From positions 1 through 7,158 of the forward strand of contig DAOVZV010000049.1 of the NCBI GenBank assembly GCA_030634925.1: a stretch of DNA of 7,158 nucleotides, given 5' to 3'. The position numbers and the translations under genes were made by a program. Shown piece after piece: positions 5,866 through 7,158 of the stretch. The notes beneath the pieces were generated by a model. That model ran no database searches. It worked only from the letters and a program-made list of their open reading frames with translations, and had not been told where the DNA came from. Source of the stretch: Sulfurovum sp. (GTDB taxonomy: Bacteria; Campylobacterota; Campylobacteria; Campylobacterales; Sulfurovaceae). Each line of letters opens with the position of its first letter. The first letter of the stretch is position 1.

Positions 5866-6495
5866 ATGATTAAAGCAAAAGTAAGGGCAACCTTCCTTGC
5901 TTTATCTCTTCCTCTTCTTCTAAATGCAACACATATTCTCAAAGATGATATCCTCAAACCAGAAGTATCAAAACTCATAAATGAAATCGGTGATGAACTC
6001 TCTACAAAAACAGGTATCAATGGATATGTAATCGCAACAAATGAACACTTCCCAGTAGGATTTAATCTAGTAGAACACAGCAAGAAATATAGCAAGAGTA
6101 TGAGTGAGCCATTTGTATTATTTATATTTGCTCCAAAAGCAAAGATAACAAAAGATAGTAGAACCACAGGTAGAATAGGATTGATACCATCTTCAGACGA
6201 AGTACGAGCTATGTACGACTATGAAGAGGTGATATATTCAGCAGTAGGTGTAGTAGCAGTAAAAGACAAAAATACCCAAGAGGACAAAGACAATATAGGT
6301 ATATTACAAGCATTTTCAGAACTAGCAGATGATATAGGAGACTCAAAAGGTGTAGAACTTACAAAAACTATACCAAATGAGACTAGATATATGGTTTGGG
6401 GATTGAAAGTATTGGTATATTTTGGTTCTAGTTTAGTTCTTTGGTTATTTGCAATTAGACCGATATATATGAGGATAAAAAATGGCAAACAATAA
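5866..6495 (+). CDS. Periplasmic protein with signal peptide and C-terminal membrane anchor, possible TPM-like domain
   Basis: A 209-aa protein of unestablished function. Residues 1-22 look like a signal peptide (KAKVR, hydrophobic core, then LLLNA-TH as a possible cleavage site). A soluble domain spans about 25-172, then a membrane helix (about 178-198) and a basic tail (RPIYMRIKNGKQ) that should face the cytoplasm. The domain segments KTGINGYVIATN (48-59), PFVLFIFAPKAKI (82-94) and GRIGLIPSSDEV (102-113) suggest the TPM fold (TLP18.3/Psb32/MOLO-1), but this is a weak by-eye match. TPM proteins in photosynthetic and respiratory systems have been linked to membrane-complex assembly or repair, which would suit this operon. 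An in-frame stop lies one codon upstream, so 5866 is the earliest ATG. Its ribosome site is poor, so coupling to the microprotein is likely. Confidence 0.85.
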   Translation: MIKAKVRATFLALSLPLLLNATHILKDDILKPEVSKLINEIGDELSTKTGINGYVIATNEHFPVGFNLVEHSKKYSKSMSEPFVLFIFAPKAKITKDSRTTGRIGLIPSSDEVRAMYDYEEVIYSAVGVVAVKDKNTQEDKDNIGILQAFSELADDIGDSKGVELTKTIPNETRYMVWGLKVLVYFGSSLVLWLFAIRPIYMRIKNGKQ

Positions 6496-7030
6496 AGAAA
6501 AAACATACTGGCCACACATGATAGTAGGCTTTTTGCTATTTGGTATATTACTGGCATATTGGACGGTTAAATCGGCTATATCTATGCCTGTACAAGAGTC
6601 AAATGAGTATATGCTAAAGTATCAAATGGCAGATATTCATATCAACGAAATTACACAAAAGAAGATAGCCTTTGACAAAGAGTATATTATCAATATAGTA
6701 GATGTCAAGACTCGTGTAGTCACAGACAATATACATAGCAATCTACCAGCTCCAAAATCTGTAATATTGTCAAAAGGTAAAAATAGCTTCTATTATCAAG
6801 TCACCAATAAAGATGGAGTAGAAGTATCAGATGCAAATGTCACATTTGCACTAACAAGACCTCACTCTGTAAGAGATGATAAGGTAGTAGAAAATATATC
6901 TTTTGTAGATGGTAAATATCAGATAGAAGATATAAATATCACAAAAGAGGGTAGATACACTCTACAACTAAGAGCTCAAATAGCAGACAAAATAGGATAC
7001 TCACAAATAAGTGCCTATCTAAAGCTTTGA
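6482..7030 (+). CDS. FixH/CcoH-like cbb3 oxidase assembly protein
   Basis: A 182-aa protein with a short cytoplasmic N-terminus, the sequence YWPHMIVGFLLFGILLAYW, one membrane helix (about 12-32) and a periplasmic beta-rich domain. This is the FixH layout: aromatic-Trp-Pro before the helix, then a segment with a Tyr-rich patch (NEYMLKYQ), and a strand-forming end (GRYTLQLRAQIADKIGY). FixH/CcoH proteins bind cbb3 assembly intermediates and help mature the oxidase. Sequence similarity is modest, and the assignment leans on layout plus operon position. GAGGA (6471-6475) lies 6 nt before the ATG, and the start overlaps the preceding gene by 14 bp, so translation is coupled. It is probably the last gene of the cco transcript, since a hairpin follows. 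Confidence 0.8.
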   Translation: MANNKEKTYWPHMIVGFLLFGILLAYWTVKSAISMPVQESNEYMLKYQMADIHINEITQKKIAFDKEYIINIVDVKTRVVTDNIHSNLPAPKSVILSKGKNSFYYQVTNKDGVEVSDANVTFALTRPHSVRDDKVVENISFVDGKYQIEDINITKEGRYTLQLRAQIADKIGYSQISAYLKL

Positions 7031-7035
7031 TTTAT

Positions 7036-7077
7036 TTTATAGGATTTGTCGCTTCAAAGCGAATTTACTCCTATAAA
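7036..7077 (+). terminator. Composite hairpin at the end of the cco operon, probable terminator
   Basis: The outer arms TTTATAGGA (7036-7044) and TCCTATAAA (7069-7077) are perfectly complementary. Inside them a second stem, TCGCT (7049-7053) and AGCGA (7058-7062), closes a TCAA loop. It begins 5 nt after the FixH-like stop. No proper T-run follows the outer arm, so it would be an atypical terminator; it might instead be an mRNA 3'-end stabiliser or a dispersed repeat. Confidence 0.5.
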
Positions 7078-7090
7078 TTACTACCATTTC

Positions 7091-7099
7091 TGCTATACT
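7091..7099 (+). promoter_or_regulatory. Extended -10 promoter element for the gene at 7106
   Basis: TGCTATACT matches the extended -10 at all but one position. Transcription would start about 7 nt beyond it, that is at or next to the ATG at 7106. The resulting mRNA would have little or no leader, in keeping with the lack of a ribosome site before that ATG. Confidence 0.5.
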
Positions 7100-7105
7100 T
7101 CCAAT

Positions 7106-7158
7106 ATGAAAAAACTCCATATTTATCCCACTTCCAGAGCTTTGAGGATGGTTATATC
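7106..7158 (+). CDS. Start of a further gene, possibly an AddB-like PD-(D/E)XK nuclease/helicase (3'-truncated by the window edge)
   Basis: The frame opens with MKKLHIYPTSRALRMVI and continues past the edge, so only 17 full codons are visible. The phrase IYPTSRALR resembles the N-terminus of RecB/AddB-like recombination nucleases. As I recall, in Campylobacter jejuni an addB-addA-like pair lies beside the cco operon, which would fit. With so little sequence this is a tentative call. The upstream sequence TTCCAAT has no ribosome site, but a promoter element sits directly before it. Confidence 0.5.
   Translation, partial: MKKLHIYPTSRALRMVI

Noticed and set aside
5859..6167. Minus-strand open frame opposite the periplasmic protein gene
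   Set aside because: It is antisense to a gene with signal peptide, anchor and operon context and has no recognisable domain.
6219..6557. Minus-strand open frame spanning the overlap with the FixH-like gene
   Set aside because: It spans two real plus-strand genes, and its hydrophobic part is the reverse of a coding membrane helix.

Overview
The window is AT-rich DNA from a member of the Campylobacterota (the former Epsilonproteobacteria), probably a free-living Sulfurimonas- or Sulfurovum-like lineage. Three things point there: a complete ccoNOQP cluster with epsilon-type sequences, a DUF4006 gene directly behind ccoP, and promoters with a perfect extended -10 element, T-tracts upstream and no -35 box. 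The genus cannot be fixed by eye.

Layout. (1) Positions 2-1033 hold a D-alanine--D-alanine ligase gene cut by the left edge; only the first few codons are missing. The Met at 62 is internal. (2) Positions 1030-1983, minus strand, hold an Rpn-family PD-(D/E)XK nuclease gene. It converges on ddl and overlaps it by 4 bp, and its C-terminal region carries eight consecutive four-residue repeats. (3) Positions 1990-2247 are a divergent regulatory region with one promoter for the nuclease and one or two for the oxidase operon. (4) Positions 2248-7030 are a tightly packed operon: ccoN, ccoO, ccoQ, ccoP, a DUF4006 gene, a 33-codon single-helix membrane microprotein, a signal-peptide plus C-terminal-anchor periplasmic protein with a possible TPM-like domain, and a FixH/CcoH-like gene. 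(5) Positions 7031-7105 contain a composite hairpin and a promoter. (6) At 7106 a further gene begins, possibly an AddB-like nuclease, and runs off the right edge.

How it works together. CcoN, CcoO, CcoP and CcoQ make the high-affinity cbb3 terminal oxidase, which passes electrons from c-type cytochromes to oxygen at low oxygen tension. The four genes behind ccoP share tight spacing and coupling with the oxidase genes. All four encode membrane-anchored proteins, so they are best read as oxidase assembly or accessory factors. Only the FixH-like one has a described family role.

The most interesting locus is the Rpn gene. Rpn genes are described as genes-within-genes toxin-antitoxin and anti-phage systems, in which a separately translated C-terminal fragment with variable four-residue repeats inhibits the full-length nuclease. 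This copy has the matching architecture. The second point of interest is the set of undescribed small and periplasmic proteins in the cco operon.
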